6,667 nt of DNA from assembly GCA_018262385.1 (NCBI GenBank), contig JAGSPQ010000200.1:1-6667 (forward strand), in the 5' to 3' direction. A model generated the notes under the pieces. The model saw nothing but the letters and a program-made list of their open reading frames with translations, made no database searches and had not been told where the DNA came from. This document shows positions 1-5,778 of this stretch, in pieces (the stretch's first letter is position 1; each line of letters opens with the position of its first letter). The translations under genes were made by a program, and so were the position numbers. This DNA comes from Myxococcaceae bacterium (GTDB lineage: Bacteria; Myxococcota; Myxococcia; Myxococcales; Myxococcaceae).

Positions 1-1537
1 CGGCCAGCTCGTAGGCGAGCACGTTGGACTTCGGCAGCGCGAGGCGCGTCTGCTGCTGGTAATCGTTCACCGCCTCGACCTTCCACTCGCCCAGCTGGGC
101 CGGGGGCTGATCGCGGAAGGCCTTCATCACCTTGCCGATGGTGGCCGCGCCGCTGGTGCCGGGGAGGGTGAAGCTCGCCTGCCTGGCGACGAACAGCCCG
201 TGCGCCCGCTGCACCTCTTCGAGGTACCCGAGCAGGGTGGTGCCGCGGGCCTTGCACCAGGCGGCCATGTCGGCGGTGACCAGCGCGGCGCCGATCCCGT
301 CCTTGTCGCGGGCGACGGTGCCGACGGTGTAGCCGAGCGCCTCCTCGTACCCGAAGACGAACTGCTGGCCCTCGCCCAACAGCGCGAGCGCGCGGTTGGC
401 GATCCACTTGAAGCCGGTGAGCGTCTCTTCGTAGGTCGCGCCCATCGCCGCGGCGATCGACTTCAGCTGCGCAGACGAGACGATGGTGGTGATCACCAGC
501 GGCTTCTTCAGCCCCGGCTGGCTCAAGAGGAAGTGGCCGAGCAGCACGCCCAGCTCGTTGCCGGTGAGCATCCGCAGCTTTCCGGCCGAGTCGCGGGCCA
601 TCGCGGCGAGGCGATCGGCGTCGGGGTCGTTGGCGAGCACCAGATCGGCGCCCTGCTTTTCCGCCAGCGCGGTGGCGAGATCGAGCGCGCCCTTTTCTTC
701 CGGGTTGGGGAAGCGGACGGTGGGGAAGTCGCCGTCGGGCGCGAACTGCTCGGCGACCGGGAAGAAGTGGGTGAAGCCCGCTTCGGTCAGCGCCTGCTGG
801 ACCAGCGCACCGCCGACGCCGTGCATCGCGGTGTAGACGACCTTGAGGCCGGCGGTCTGCCGGGTGGGACGCAGGGCGAGGATCGCGTCGACGTAGGCGC
901 GCTCGACCTGGGGCCCGATGTCCCGCCAGAGGTTGCGCTGGCGGGCCGCGGGCTGCGCCAGCACCTTCACCTCGTCCGCCGGCTCGACCTGGTCGATCGC
1001 CGCGGCGATCCCCACGTCGTGGGGCGGGATGATCTGCGCGCCGTTGGCCCAGTAGACCTTGTAGCCGTTGTACTCGGGAGGGTTGTGGCTGGCGGTGACC
1101 ATCACCGCCGCGGCGGCCTTCAGGTGGAGCACCGCGAACGCGCACAGCGGAGTCGGCCCGACGGTCGGAAACACCAGGGCGGGGATCCCCTCGGCGGCGA
1201 GCACCTGCGCCACGTCGACGGTGAACTCCTCGCTCAGCTTGCGGCCGTCGCGGCAGACGACCACCCCGCGGGTCGCCACGTCAGGGACGTTGGCCTTGAG
1301 GTAGCGGGCGAGGCCGGCGGTGGTCCGCAGCACCACCGCGCGGTTCATCCGGTTCGGGCCGCCCCCGAGGACTCCGCGCAGGCCGGCGGTGCCGAACTCG
1401 AGCCGGCTGCCGAAGCGGTCTTCGAGCTCGACCTGGTTGTTGGCTGACAGCAAGGCCGCGACTTCCGCGCGGGTGGTCGGGTCCACGTCGTGCGCCAGCC
1501 AGGCTTCGGCCAGCGACTTCAGTGCCGTGAGGTCCAT
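1..1537 (-). CDS. PGM2/PmmB-type phospho-sugar mutase (phosphoglucomutase, phosphomannomutase or phosphopentomutase), C-terminus cut by window edge
   Basis: Cytoplasmic alpha-D-phosphohexomutase superfamily enzyme that moves a phosphate between C1 and C6 of a hexose, or C1 and C5 of a pentose, through a phosphoserine. Visible motifs: GTAGLRG at residues 49-55, the catalytic loop TASHNP at 148-153 (phosphoserine S150), the metal-binding loop DPDADR at 304-309, and the sugar-specificity loop GYEEALGY at 396-403 followed by ARDKDG. The EEALGY loop is the type seen in PGM2 (mammalian phosphopentomutase/PGM2 branch) and mycobacterial PmmB, rather than the GEESGG-like loop of classical Pgm. About 512 codons are present. 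Relatives are roughly 550-600 residues, so the last ~60 residues with the phosphate-binding RPSGTEP-type loop lie off the left edge. The ATG at 1537 is preceded by an AAGAAG-like ribosome site (about 1543-1548). It lies 78 bases downstream of deoC on the same strand, probably co-transcribed, which favours a pentose-phosphate substrate. Family assignment is firm; substrate is inferred. Confidence 0.93.
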   Translation of the reverse strand, partial: MDLTALKSLAEAWLAHDVDPTTRAEVAALLSANNQVELEDRFGSRLEFGTAGLRGVLGGGPNRMNRAVVLRTTAGLARYLKANVPDVATRGVVVCRDGRKLSEEFTVDVAQVLAAEGIPALVFPTVGPTPLCAFAVLHLKAAAAVMVTASHNPPEYNGYKVYWANGAQIIPPHDVGIAAAIDQVEPADEVKVLAQPAARQRNLWRDIGPQVERAYVDAILALRPTRQTAGLKVVYTAMHGVGGALVQQALTEAGFTHFFPVAEQFAPDGDFPTVRFPNPEEKGALDLATALAEKQGADLVLANDPDADRLAAMARDSAGKLRMLTGNELGVLLGHFLLSQPGLKKPLVITTIVSSAQLKSIAAAMGATYEETLTGFKWIANRALALLGEGQQFVFGYEEALGYTVGTVARDKDGIGAALVTADMAAWCKARGTTLLGYLEEVQRAHGLFVARQASFTLPGTSGAATIGKVMKAFRDQPPAQLGEWKVEAVNDYQQQTRLALPKSNVLAYELA

Positions 1538-1565
1538 GCGCGCTTCTTAGGGCTTCAGTCGGGAA

Positions 1566-1587
1566 GACGCGATCGGAGATCGCGGTC
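1566..1587 (-). repeat. Stem-loop in the deoC-mutase intercistronic gap
   Basis: The 78-base gap between the deoC stop and the mutase ATG holds a perfect 7-bp inverted repeat, CGCGATC at 1568-1574 and GATCGCG at 1578-1584, with a 3-base loop. It can be lengthened with GAC (1566-1568) against GTC (1585-1587) if one G is bulged. No T-run follows on the minus strand, so it does not look like an intrinsic terminator. It could be an RNA-processing or stability hairpin that tunes mutase expression relative to deoC, or a chance structure in GC-rich sequence. Confidence 0.4.
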
Positions 1588-1615
1588 GAGCCGACGCGCA
1601 CTTCTTGCGGGGCGC

Positions 1616-2512
1616 TCAGTACTTGGAGGTCGAAGTGCCGCCGGTGATGATTGCGACCGAGGCCGAGGCGCCGATGCGGTTGGCGCCGGCGGCGATCATC
1701 TTCATCGCGTCGTCGGTGCTGCGAATCCCGCCCGAGGCCTTCACCCCGACGTCGTCCCCGACCACCTTGCGCATCAGCATCACGTCTTCGGCGGTCGCTC
1801 CGCCGCCCGCGAAGCCGGTGGAGGTCTTGACGAACGCCGCGCCCGCCGCCTTCGACAGCGCGCAGCCGACGATCTTCTCTTCGTGGCTCAGCTGCGACGT
1901 CTCGAGGATCACCTTCACCGGGGTGTTGCCGGCCGCCTGGACCACCATCTCGATGTCCTTGAGCACCAGCGCGTAGTCCTTCGACCGCAGCGCGCCGATG
2001 TTGACGACCATGTCGATCTCTTTGGCGCCGCAGCGAATCGCCTCGCGGGTCTCGAAGGCCTTGGCGGTCGGCAGGGACGCTCCGAGCGGGAAGCCGACCA
2101 CCGCGATCGGGACGACCCGCGAGCCGGCGAGCGCGCGGGCGGCGGTGCCGATGTTGATCGAGTTGAGGCAGACGGTGGCGAAGTTGTGCCGGCGGGCCTC
2201 CTCGCACAGCTTGAGGACCTCGTCGCGGGTGGCGTCGGCCTTGAGCAGGGTGTGGTCGATGAACTGGGCGATGTCGCCGCTGGTCCGGACCCGGTCGGGG
2301 CTGATCCGCGCCGCGCCGCCTTTGACCGCCAGCAGGGTGCCGCACGAGTCGTGGTTGGGGCAGACCTGGCAGGAGTCGGCGCACTCTTCGCCGCTCGCAG
2401 CCTTCGCGGGAGCAGTGGTGCACGGGTCGTTCTTGCCGGCCTCGAGCGCGTCGAGGCGACGCTTGACCCGGGCCACCACCTCGTCGACCACTGCGTTGAC
2501 GTCGTCTGCCAT
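1616..2512 (-). CDS. deoC: Deoxyribose-phosphate aldolase (DERA) with a Cys-rich N-terminal extension
   Basis: Class I aldolase that cleaves 2-deoxy-D-ribose-5-phosphate to glyceraldehyde-3-phosphate and acetaldehyde. The catalytic set is intact: IDHTLL at 85-90, D167 in EIDMVVNIG (equivalent to E. coli D102), Schiff-base lysine K229 in FVKTSTG (K167), K258 in VKASGGIR (K201), and a C-terminal tyrosine Y298 like the catalytic Y259 of E. coli. At 298 residues it is longer than the usual ~220-260. The surplus is residues 1-80: an amphipathic helix at about 3-24, then a flexible linker and five cysteines (C31, C44, C48, C51, C57). The ATG at 2512 was chosen because the frame runs further upstream only as antisense of the neighbouring gene; a GGAG lies about 13 bases before it, which is a weak ribosome site. 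It is the first gene of a probable two-gene operon with the mutase. The extension resembles microcompartment encapsulation peptides, or it may carry a metal or Fe-S site; both readings are inference. Confidence 0.96.
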   Translation of the reverse strand: MADDVNAVVDEVVARVKRRLDALEAGKNDPCTTAPAKAASGEECADSCQVCPNHDSCGTLLAVKGGAARISPDRVRTSGDIAQFIDHTLLKADATRDEVLKLCEEARRHNFATVCLNSINIGTAARALAGSRVVPIAVVGFPLGASLPTAKAFETREAIRCGAKEIDMVVNIGALRSKDYALVLKDIEMVVQAAGNTPVKVILETSQLSHEEKIVGCALSKAAGAAFVKTSTGFAGGGATAEDVMLMRKVVGDDVGVKASGGIRSTDDAMKMIAAGANRIGASASVAIITGGTSTSKY

Positions 2513-2567
2513 GGACGCTCGCTTACTCCAAAGCGTCAGGAGGGGGAACTGCCGCGCCCTATAGTGG
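2513..2567. promoter_or_regulatory. Divergent intergenic region between deoC and the ComEC-like gene, with a TATAG -10-like element
   Basis: Only 55 bases separate the two opposed start codons, so both promoters must lie here or overlap the genes. The self-complementary hexamer CTATAG at 2559-2564 gives a -10-like TATAGT on the plus strand (2560-2565) and TATAGG on the minus strand. No convincing -35 hexamer is visible at 16-18 bases on either side. AGGAGG at 2538-2543 looks like a strong ribosome site on the plus strand, but it is over 20 bases from the first usable start (GTG 2568), because an in-frame TAG at 2562 rules out an earlier start. Promoter use is inferred. Confidence 0.35.
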
Positions 2568-3809
2568 GTGCGCGTGCCGCTCGCTCTGCCCCTGCTGATG
2601 TGCCTCGCCGCGGCGCCGCCCGACGGGAAGCTGCACGCGTACTTCTTCGACGTCGGGCACGGGGACGCGACGCTGCTGGTGTCGCCGGTGGGGCGGACGG
2701 TGCTGATCGACTCCGGGCCGGGAGCGGCGGGCAACCACCTGCGGCTGCGGATTCCGACGCTGGCGAAGGGCGCGCTGGACCTGGTGGTGCTGACCCACGC
2801 GGGAGAGGAGCACCTCGGCGCGATGGCCGAGCTGATCGAGTCGGTGGGGGCGCGGCGGTTCCTCGACCCGGGCCTGCGAGAACAGGGCGAGGCGCACGCG
2901 GCGTTGATCCAGCGGATGCAGGAACAAGGGGTGCAGATCGTGCTGCCGATTCCGGACCCCGAGACGCCGGGCGAGCTGCTGCGGATCGACGTCGGCGGAG
3001 GAGTGGAACTCGAGGTGCTGTGGCCGCGCGCACCGGTGGAGTCGCTGCTGACCAGCGGGCGCAAGCTGCAGGCGAACGCGATCGTGCTGCGGGCGGTGTT
3101 CGGGGAGACGAGCCTGCTGCTGATGGGCGACGCCCAGCCCGAGACCGAGGAGTACCTGCTCAAGCGGCGCTACGCGCTGCAGAGCACGCTGCTCAAGGTG
3201 TCGGATCACGGCGCAGGGGCGAGCTCGACGCTTCCGTTTCTGGTCGGGGCGCGGCCGCTGGCGGGGATCATCAGCGTGGGGCCGGGCAATCCGCTCGGCG
3301 CTCCGGCGCGGGCGGTGCTGCAGCGGCTGCAGCAGGTGGGGGTGAAGGTGTTCCGTACCGATCTCGATGGCGAGGTCCACGCGGTGAGCGACGGGAAGCG
3401 GTTCACGGTGTCGACCGAGCGGCTGCCGGCGGGCGAGGCGAGCTCGACCCGGTGGAGCTTCCCGCTCGCGCCGGTGGCGGCGCCGGCGCCGGTGGCGGTG
3501 GTCGCCCGGCCCGGGAAGGTGCTGCGGCTCGACGACGTCACGGTGCCGCTGCCGGTGGCGAAGAAGCCGGGGGGGATCGCCAAGGCCTCTCCCGCCGACA
3601 CCCGGCCTGGCCGGCCGGAGATCAAGCGCACCGCTCCGAAGGGAGACGATGGGGTGATTGCGCTGCTGGTCGCCCGGAAGGGGGAGAAGGTCTTTCACTT
3701 CGCCGACTGCCCGGCGGCGCGGAAGATCCCCCCGAAGGAGATGGTGGTGTTCACCTCGCGGGGCGAGGCGGCGAGGAAGCTGAAGCCGGCGGGTGATTGT
3801 TCGCCGTGA
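2568..3809 (+). CDS. ComEC/Rec2 C-terminal-like metallo-beta-lactamase-fold protein with degenerate metal site and C-terminal Ada-like domain
   Basis: 413 residues. Residues 1-17 look like a short export signal (Arg then a hydrophobic stretch ending in CLAAAP), so the protein is probably periplasmic or secreted. The metallo-beta-lactamase fold follows: FFDVGHGDA at 26-34 (family FxDVGQGDA), IDSG at 47-50, [10 protein letters not shown] at 75-84 (family LTHxDxDHxG), LLMGDA at 184-189, SDHG at 212-215 (family HHG) and NPLGAP at 241-246 (family NxxGHP). Several metal ligands are therefore changed, although the fold signature is clear. Residues ~290-365 are a Pro/Ala/Lys-rich linker. Residues ~366-413 match the Ada-like finger found at the end of many such proteins, but only C381 and C411 remain of the usual three or four cysteines. 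There are no membrane segments of full ComEC, so it is not the DNA-uptake channel itself. Start GTG 2568 is the first possible after a stop at 2562; GTG 2574 is the alternative. Family is firm; function is unknown. Confidence 0.85.
   Translation: MRVPLALPLLMCLAAAPPDGKLHAYFFDVGHGDATLLVSPVGRTVLIDSGPGAAGNHLRLRIPTLAKGALDLVVLTHAGEEHLGAMAELIESVGARRFLDPGLREQGEAHAALIQRMQEQGVQIVLPIPDPETPGELLRIDVGGGVELEVLWPRAPVESLLTSGRKLQANAIVLRAVFGETSLLLMGDAQPETEEYLLKRRYALQSTLLKVSDHGAGASSTLPFLVGARPLAGIISVGPGNPLGAPARAVLQRLQQVGVKVFRTDLDGEVHAVSDGKRFTVSTERLPAGEASSTRWSFPLAPVAAPAPVAVVARPGKVLRLDDVTVPLPVAKKPGGIAKASPADTRPGRPEIKRTAPKGDDGVIALLVARKGEKVFHFADCPAARKIPPKEMVVFTSRGEAARKLKPAGDCSP
3468..3498 (+). repeat. Short in-frame tandem repeat in the ComEC-like linker
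   Basis: GCGCCGGTGGCGG occurs at 3468-3480 and again, identical, at 3486-3498, a period of 18 bases or six codons. It encodes the Ala/Pro/Val part of the linker (APVAAP then APVAVV) between the beta-lactamase fold and the C-terminal finger. A slippage-type expansion of a flexible linker is the simplest reading. Confidence 0.6.
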
Positions 3810-3822
3810 AGGTGTGGTGCGG

Positions 3823-3859
3823 CGGGCGCAGAGGATCGGAGTCGAAGCGCTTGCGCCCG
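3823..3859 (+). terminator. Possible terminator hairpin after the ComEC-like gene
   Basis: Fourteen bases after the stop codon, CGGGCGCA (3823-3830) and TGCGCCCG (3852-3859) form a perfect 8-bp GC-rich stem around a 21-base loop. No T-run follows, so it is not a classical intrinsic terminator. In GC-rich genomes such stems can still protect or end transcripts. Its position supports the role; the sequence alone does not prove it. Confidence 0.35.
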
Positions 3860-4072
3860 GGGCGATCGATCAGGCGGCCGGGTGGACGATCGACGAAACA
3901 CAGCGCCGGTGCCCAGCGATTACCCGGTCCGGACGTCGGTTTGGGCATTGGCAGGTGGCGGCAGGCGATCCGACGTGCCCCAGTCGTCGGGGTTGCTTCG
4001 TCATCGCCGGGCGTCGCTGGTGAGGGTGGGCGTCGAAGCGCGCCCCTTCAAGCAGTGCTCGCGAGGGAGAGT

Positions 4073-4104
4073 TCCCCCTGGCCACCCACGGGCCCCGAGG
4101 GGGA
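4073..4104. repeat. Hairpin 1 of the intergenic cluster
   Basis: TCCCCCT at 4073-4079 pairs with AGGGGGA at 4098-4104. Directly inside, GGCC (4080-4083) can pair with GGCC (4091-4094), leaving a CCG bulge and a small loop. This is the strongest stem in the gap. No T-run follows on either strand. Confidence 0.45.
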
Positions 4105-4122
4105 GCGCGGGGGTTGCGGCGA

Positions 4123-4139
4123 GGTGGCTTTTTGCCACC
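4123..4139. repeat. Hairpin 2 of the intergenic cluster, with a T5 loop
   Basis: GGTGGC (4123-4128), a TTTTT loop (4129-4133) and GCCACC (4134-4139) form a perfect 6-bp stem with a five-base pyrimidine loop on the plus strand (A5 on the minus strand). A short stem with a homopolymer loop looks more like a structural RNA element or a protein-binding dyad than a terminator. Confidence 0.45.
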
Positions 4140-4145
4140 GGTCTG

Positions 4146-4178
4146 GGACACCCTTCGGCCGGGGGCCCGAGGGGGTCC
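4146..4178. repeat. Hairpin 3 of the intergenic cluster (imperfect), followed by an A/T tract
   Basis: ACCC-TTCGG (4150-4158) can pair with CCGA-GGGGGT (4167-4176) with one bulged G. In an alternative register, GGAC (4146-4149) pairs with GTCC (4175-4178). Eight bases further on is AAATTTAATT (4187-4196), notable in this GC-rich window. The arrangement loosely resembles a terminator for plus-strand transcription, but the tract is not adjacent to the stem and is not a pure T-run. Confidence 0.3.
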
Positions 4179-4201
4179 GGGGTGCGAAATTTAATTCACA
4201 C

Positions 4202-4222
4202 CGAGGAGGGCACTCCACCTCG
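4202..4222. repeat. Hairpin 4 of the intergenic cluster
   Basis: CGAGGAGG (4202-4209) and CCACCTCG (4215-4222) form an 8-position stem with one A/A mismatch around the loop GCACT. The stem would sequester the Shine-Dalgarno-like GGAGG within its left arm. No start codon that opens a credible gene follows at a suitable distance, so I do not read this as a ribosome site. Confidence 0.35.
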
Positions 4223-4253
4223 CGCTGGCCCAGAAGGAAGAGCCGCGGGCGCG

Positions 4254-4351
4254 GCAGTCGATGGCCGGGCCGCAGTTGTGGGCCCCCGCCTCCCGACCGA
4301 CTCTCAGCAGGAAAGCGTTTCGGGCGATGCAGTCGGTGGTCGGGCCGCGGT
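4254..4351. repeat. Imperfect 23-base direct repeat, 75-base period
   Basis: The segments 4254-4276 and 4329-4351 match at 20 of 23 positions, sharing GCAGTCG, TGG and CGGGCCGC blocks. All three differences are A/G or C/T changes. The offset of 75 bases is a multiple of three; in the frame beginning at 4254 the copies read AVDGRAAV and AVGGRAAV. This could be the trace of a repeat-containing gene, a protein-binding pair, or coincidence. I found no third copy in the window. Confidence 0.45.
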
Positions 4352-4428
4352 GGAGCGCGCTGAGCCCGGCCTACCCGAGCCATCGAGAACACCGCTGGCC
4401 CACCGCACCCGCCGGCCTCTCAATGCGA

Positions 4429-4464
4429 CGGCCGTCGTCCGACCCGACCCGGCGACAGCGGCCG
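4429..4464 (-). terminator. Possible terminator hairpin after the AarF-family gene
   Basis: Read on the minus strand, CGGCCG begins four bases after the TAG stop (4459-4464 in window coordinates) and pairs with CGGCCG at 4429-4434. The stem can be extended through GTC and GAC (4437-4439 with 4454-4456) across a short internal mismatch. The distal arm sits inside a perfect 12-base palindrome, CGACGGCCGTCG (4426-4437). There is no T-run. Placement suggests a transcript end. Confidence 0.35.
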
Positions 4465-4467
4465 AAC

Positions 4468-5778
4468 CTACGCCAGACAGTCCGCTTCCAGCTCCTCGTA
4501 GATCCCCCGGAAATCCCCGCGCGCCTTCAGGTTCTGCAGATCCTGAATCAGCCCCCCGAGCGCCCGGTAGAACATCAGCCCCTCGGTCGGCGGCCGCATC
4601 TGCGAGATCTTGAACGCGTGCTTGAGGAAGTGCGCCCGCATCAGCCGGGTGGTGTCGGCGGCGCCGAAGTCGAAGTCCCGGCTGCGCACCGGGCGGCAGG
4701 CGATCTCGATCGTCCCGCGGATGAACGGCTCACACTCCGCGTCCTTCAGCGTGATGGTGAAGCCCGCCTCGCGCGACAGCTTCACCGCGTCGAACGGCGT
4801 GTCGTCGATCACCCACCGGAACATCCGCCGGTTCACGTCCAGCCAGTTCGCCGACAGCCGCTTCACCGAGCCGAAGTCGAGCACCGCCATCCGGCCATCG
4901 GCCAGCAGGATGAAGTTCCCCGGGTGGGGATCGGCGTGAATCGCTCCCGAGCCGAGGAACGGCGCCCAGATCGCGCGGATCAGCAGCCGCGAAATCCGGA
5001 ACCGCTCGGCGTTCGGCACCTGGTCGATCCGCCCGAGCACGTCCTTGAGCGTCTCGCCGTGGACCAGCTCGAGGGTCAGCACCCGCTCGGCGGTGAGCGC
5101 CTCGAACGGCTCGGGCACCACCAGGTCGGAAGCGATCTTCGCCGCCGCCGCGTACTCCCGCGCGCGCGCCGCTTCCTCGCGGTAGTCGAGCTCTTTGAGC
5201 AGCTCCTCGCGCAGCTCGGAGAAGTACGCCTGCCCTTCCTTCATCCCCACCCCGAGGCTCACCACCGATACCATCGAGCCCAGGTTGGCGAGGTCGGCCC
5301 TCATCGCCTTGTCGATCCCGGGGTACTGCACCTTCACCGCGACCTCGATCCCCTCGTGGGTCCGCGCCCGGTGCACCTGCCCGAGCGACGCCGAGGCCAG
5401 CGGCTGGGGGTCGAACTGGGCGTACTTCTCTTCCGGGGTGCCGCCCAGCTCGCGCCGCACCACCTCGCGCACCGTCGCGTACGGCATCGGAGGGGCCTGG
5501 TTCTGCAGCCGGGCGATCACCGATCGGACCTCCGGGGGCAGCTGATCGGGGTCCATCGCAATCGCCTGCCCGAGCTTCATCGCCAGGCCCTTCATCTCGC
5601 CCAGGGTGGCGACCAGCTTCTCCGCTCCGGCGTGGCCCAGCAGCCCTTCGGTCGAGCCGGCCAGCTTCTTCACCCCTTTGCTGACCACCTCGGTCGACAG
5701 GCGGGCGCCCAGCCCGGCCAGGCGCGCAAAACGCGTAAACCGCCCGGTGGCGGGCTTGAAATCAGGGTCGTCGGACAC
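4468..5778 (-). CDS. AarF/UbiB/ABC1-family atypical protein kinase-like ATPase
   Basis: 436 residues of the UbiB/COQ8/ADCK family, whose studied members are ATPases or kinases supporting isoprenoid-quinone synthesis and lipid homeostasis at the inner membrane. All family hallmarks are visible: KLGQ at 68-71 (KxGQ motif), an Ala-rich nucleotide loop ASASLGQVHRA at 128-138 in place of the glycine-rich loop, VAVKVQYP with lysine K149, ExD as E196-L-D198, catalytic HADPHPGN at 281-288 (D283, N288) and the metal-binding DFG at 301-303. No C-terminal transmembrane pair like that of E. coli UbiB is present; the protein ends in EELEADCLA, so membrane contact would be peripheral. Start is GTG 5778, which yields MSDDPDF; its ribosome site is weak (AGG about 5 bases before it). 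It is divergent from hppA and convergent with the ComEC-like gene. No ubiquinone or menaquinone gene is adjacent, so the exact role is inferred from family. Confidence 0.94.
   Translation of the reverse strand: MSDDPDFKPATGRFTRFARLAGLGARLSTEVVSKGVKKLAGSTEGLLGHAGAEKLVATLGEMKGLAMKLGQAIAMDPDQLPPEVRSVIARLQNQAPPMPYATVREVVRRELGGTPEEKYAQFDPQPLASASLGQVHRARTHEGIEVAVKVQYPGIDKAMRADLANLGSMVSVVSLGVGMKEGQAYFSELREELLKELDYREEAARAREYAAAAKIASDLVVPEPFEALTAERVLTLELVHGETLKDVLGRIDQVPNAERFRISRLLIRAIWAPFLGSGAIHADPHPGNFILLADGRMAVLDFGSVKRLSANWLDVNRRMFRWVIDDTPFDAVKLSREAGFTITLKDAECEPFIRGTIEIACRPVRSRDFDFGAADTTRLMRAHFLKHAFKISQMRPPTEGLMFYRALGGLIQDLQNLKARGDFRGIYEELEADCLA

Larger units (their letters stand above)
3810..4467. 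other. Unexplained ~650-base gap between convergent genes; no credible gene
   Basis: The gap lies between the 3' ends of the ComEC-like gene and the AarF-family gene. Open frames cross it on both strands, for example 3882-4613 plus and 4048-4392 minus, but their products are Arg/Pro/Gly/Ala-rich, show no family motif, and several run antisense into the neighbouring gene. Each flanking gene has its own hairpin close to its stop (3823-3859 and 4429-4464), which leaves about 570 bases unassigned. This core holds a cluster of hairpins (4073-4222), the only long A/T tract I noticed in the window (4187-4196) and a 23-base imperfect direct repeat (4254-4276 and 4329-4351). It could be a decayed gene, a structured RNA, or plain intergenic DNA. 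Confidence 0.6.

Noticed and set aside
200..1447. Long plus-strand open frame opposite the mutase
   Set aside because: It is antisense to a gene with all family motifs; the product is a low-complexity Arg/Gly/Asp/Val-rich protein with no family signature, as expected for the opposite strand of GC-rich coding DNA.
1616..2512. Calling the window a microcompartment locus
   Set aside because: Only the DeoC N-terminus supports it. No shell protein, aldehyde dehydrogenase, PduL-type phosphotransacylase or Fe-S flavoprotein is visible.
2568..2604. Lipoprotein signal at the cysteine of LLMC in the ComEC-like protein
   Set aside because: Met at the position before the cysteine does not fit the usual lipobox, and the segment before it is very short. 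A type I signal ending near AAAP fits better.
2513..3163. N-terminal extension of deoC up to an ATG at 3163
   Set aside because: The frame stays open, but the added part is antisense to the ComEC-like gene and is Ser/Arg/Pro-rich without any motif. ATG 2512 gives a sensible protein.
1490..3796. 768-codon plus-strand open frame spanning deoC and the ComEC-like gene
   Set aside because: It runs antisense through deoC and in a shifted frame through the ComEC-like gene, both of which show clear conserved motifs.
2568..3809. Calling the plus-strand gene comEC and inferring competence
   Set aside because: It lacks the membrane channel and OB-fold parts of ComEC, and the metal site is altered. Only the C-terminal beta-lactamase-like domain is shared.
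3863..3893. Repeated CGATCG words after the ComEC-like gene
   Set aside because: CGATCG is a short palindrome and recurs by chance in this composition; the two copies lack a larger shared context.
3810..4467. tRNA or other standard RNA gene in the gap
   Set aside because: I looked for a T-loop-like GTTCGA box with matching arms and a cloverleaf spacing on both strands and found none.
3882..4613. 243-codon plus-strand frame filling the intergenic gap
   Set aside because: Arg/Pro/Ala-rich without motifs, no clear ribosome site, and its last ~145 bases run antisense into the AarF-family gene. Kept only as a weak decayed-gene possibility through the repeat finding.
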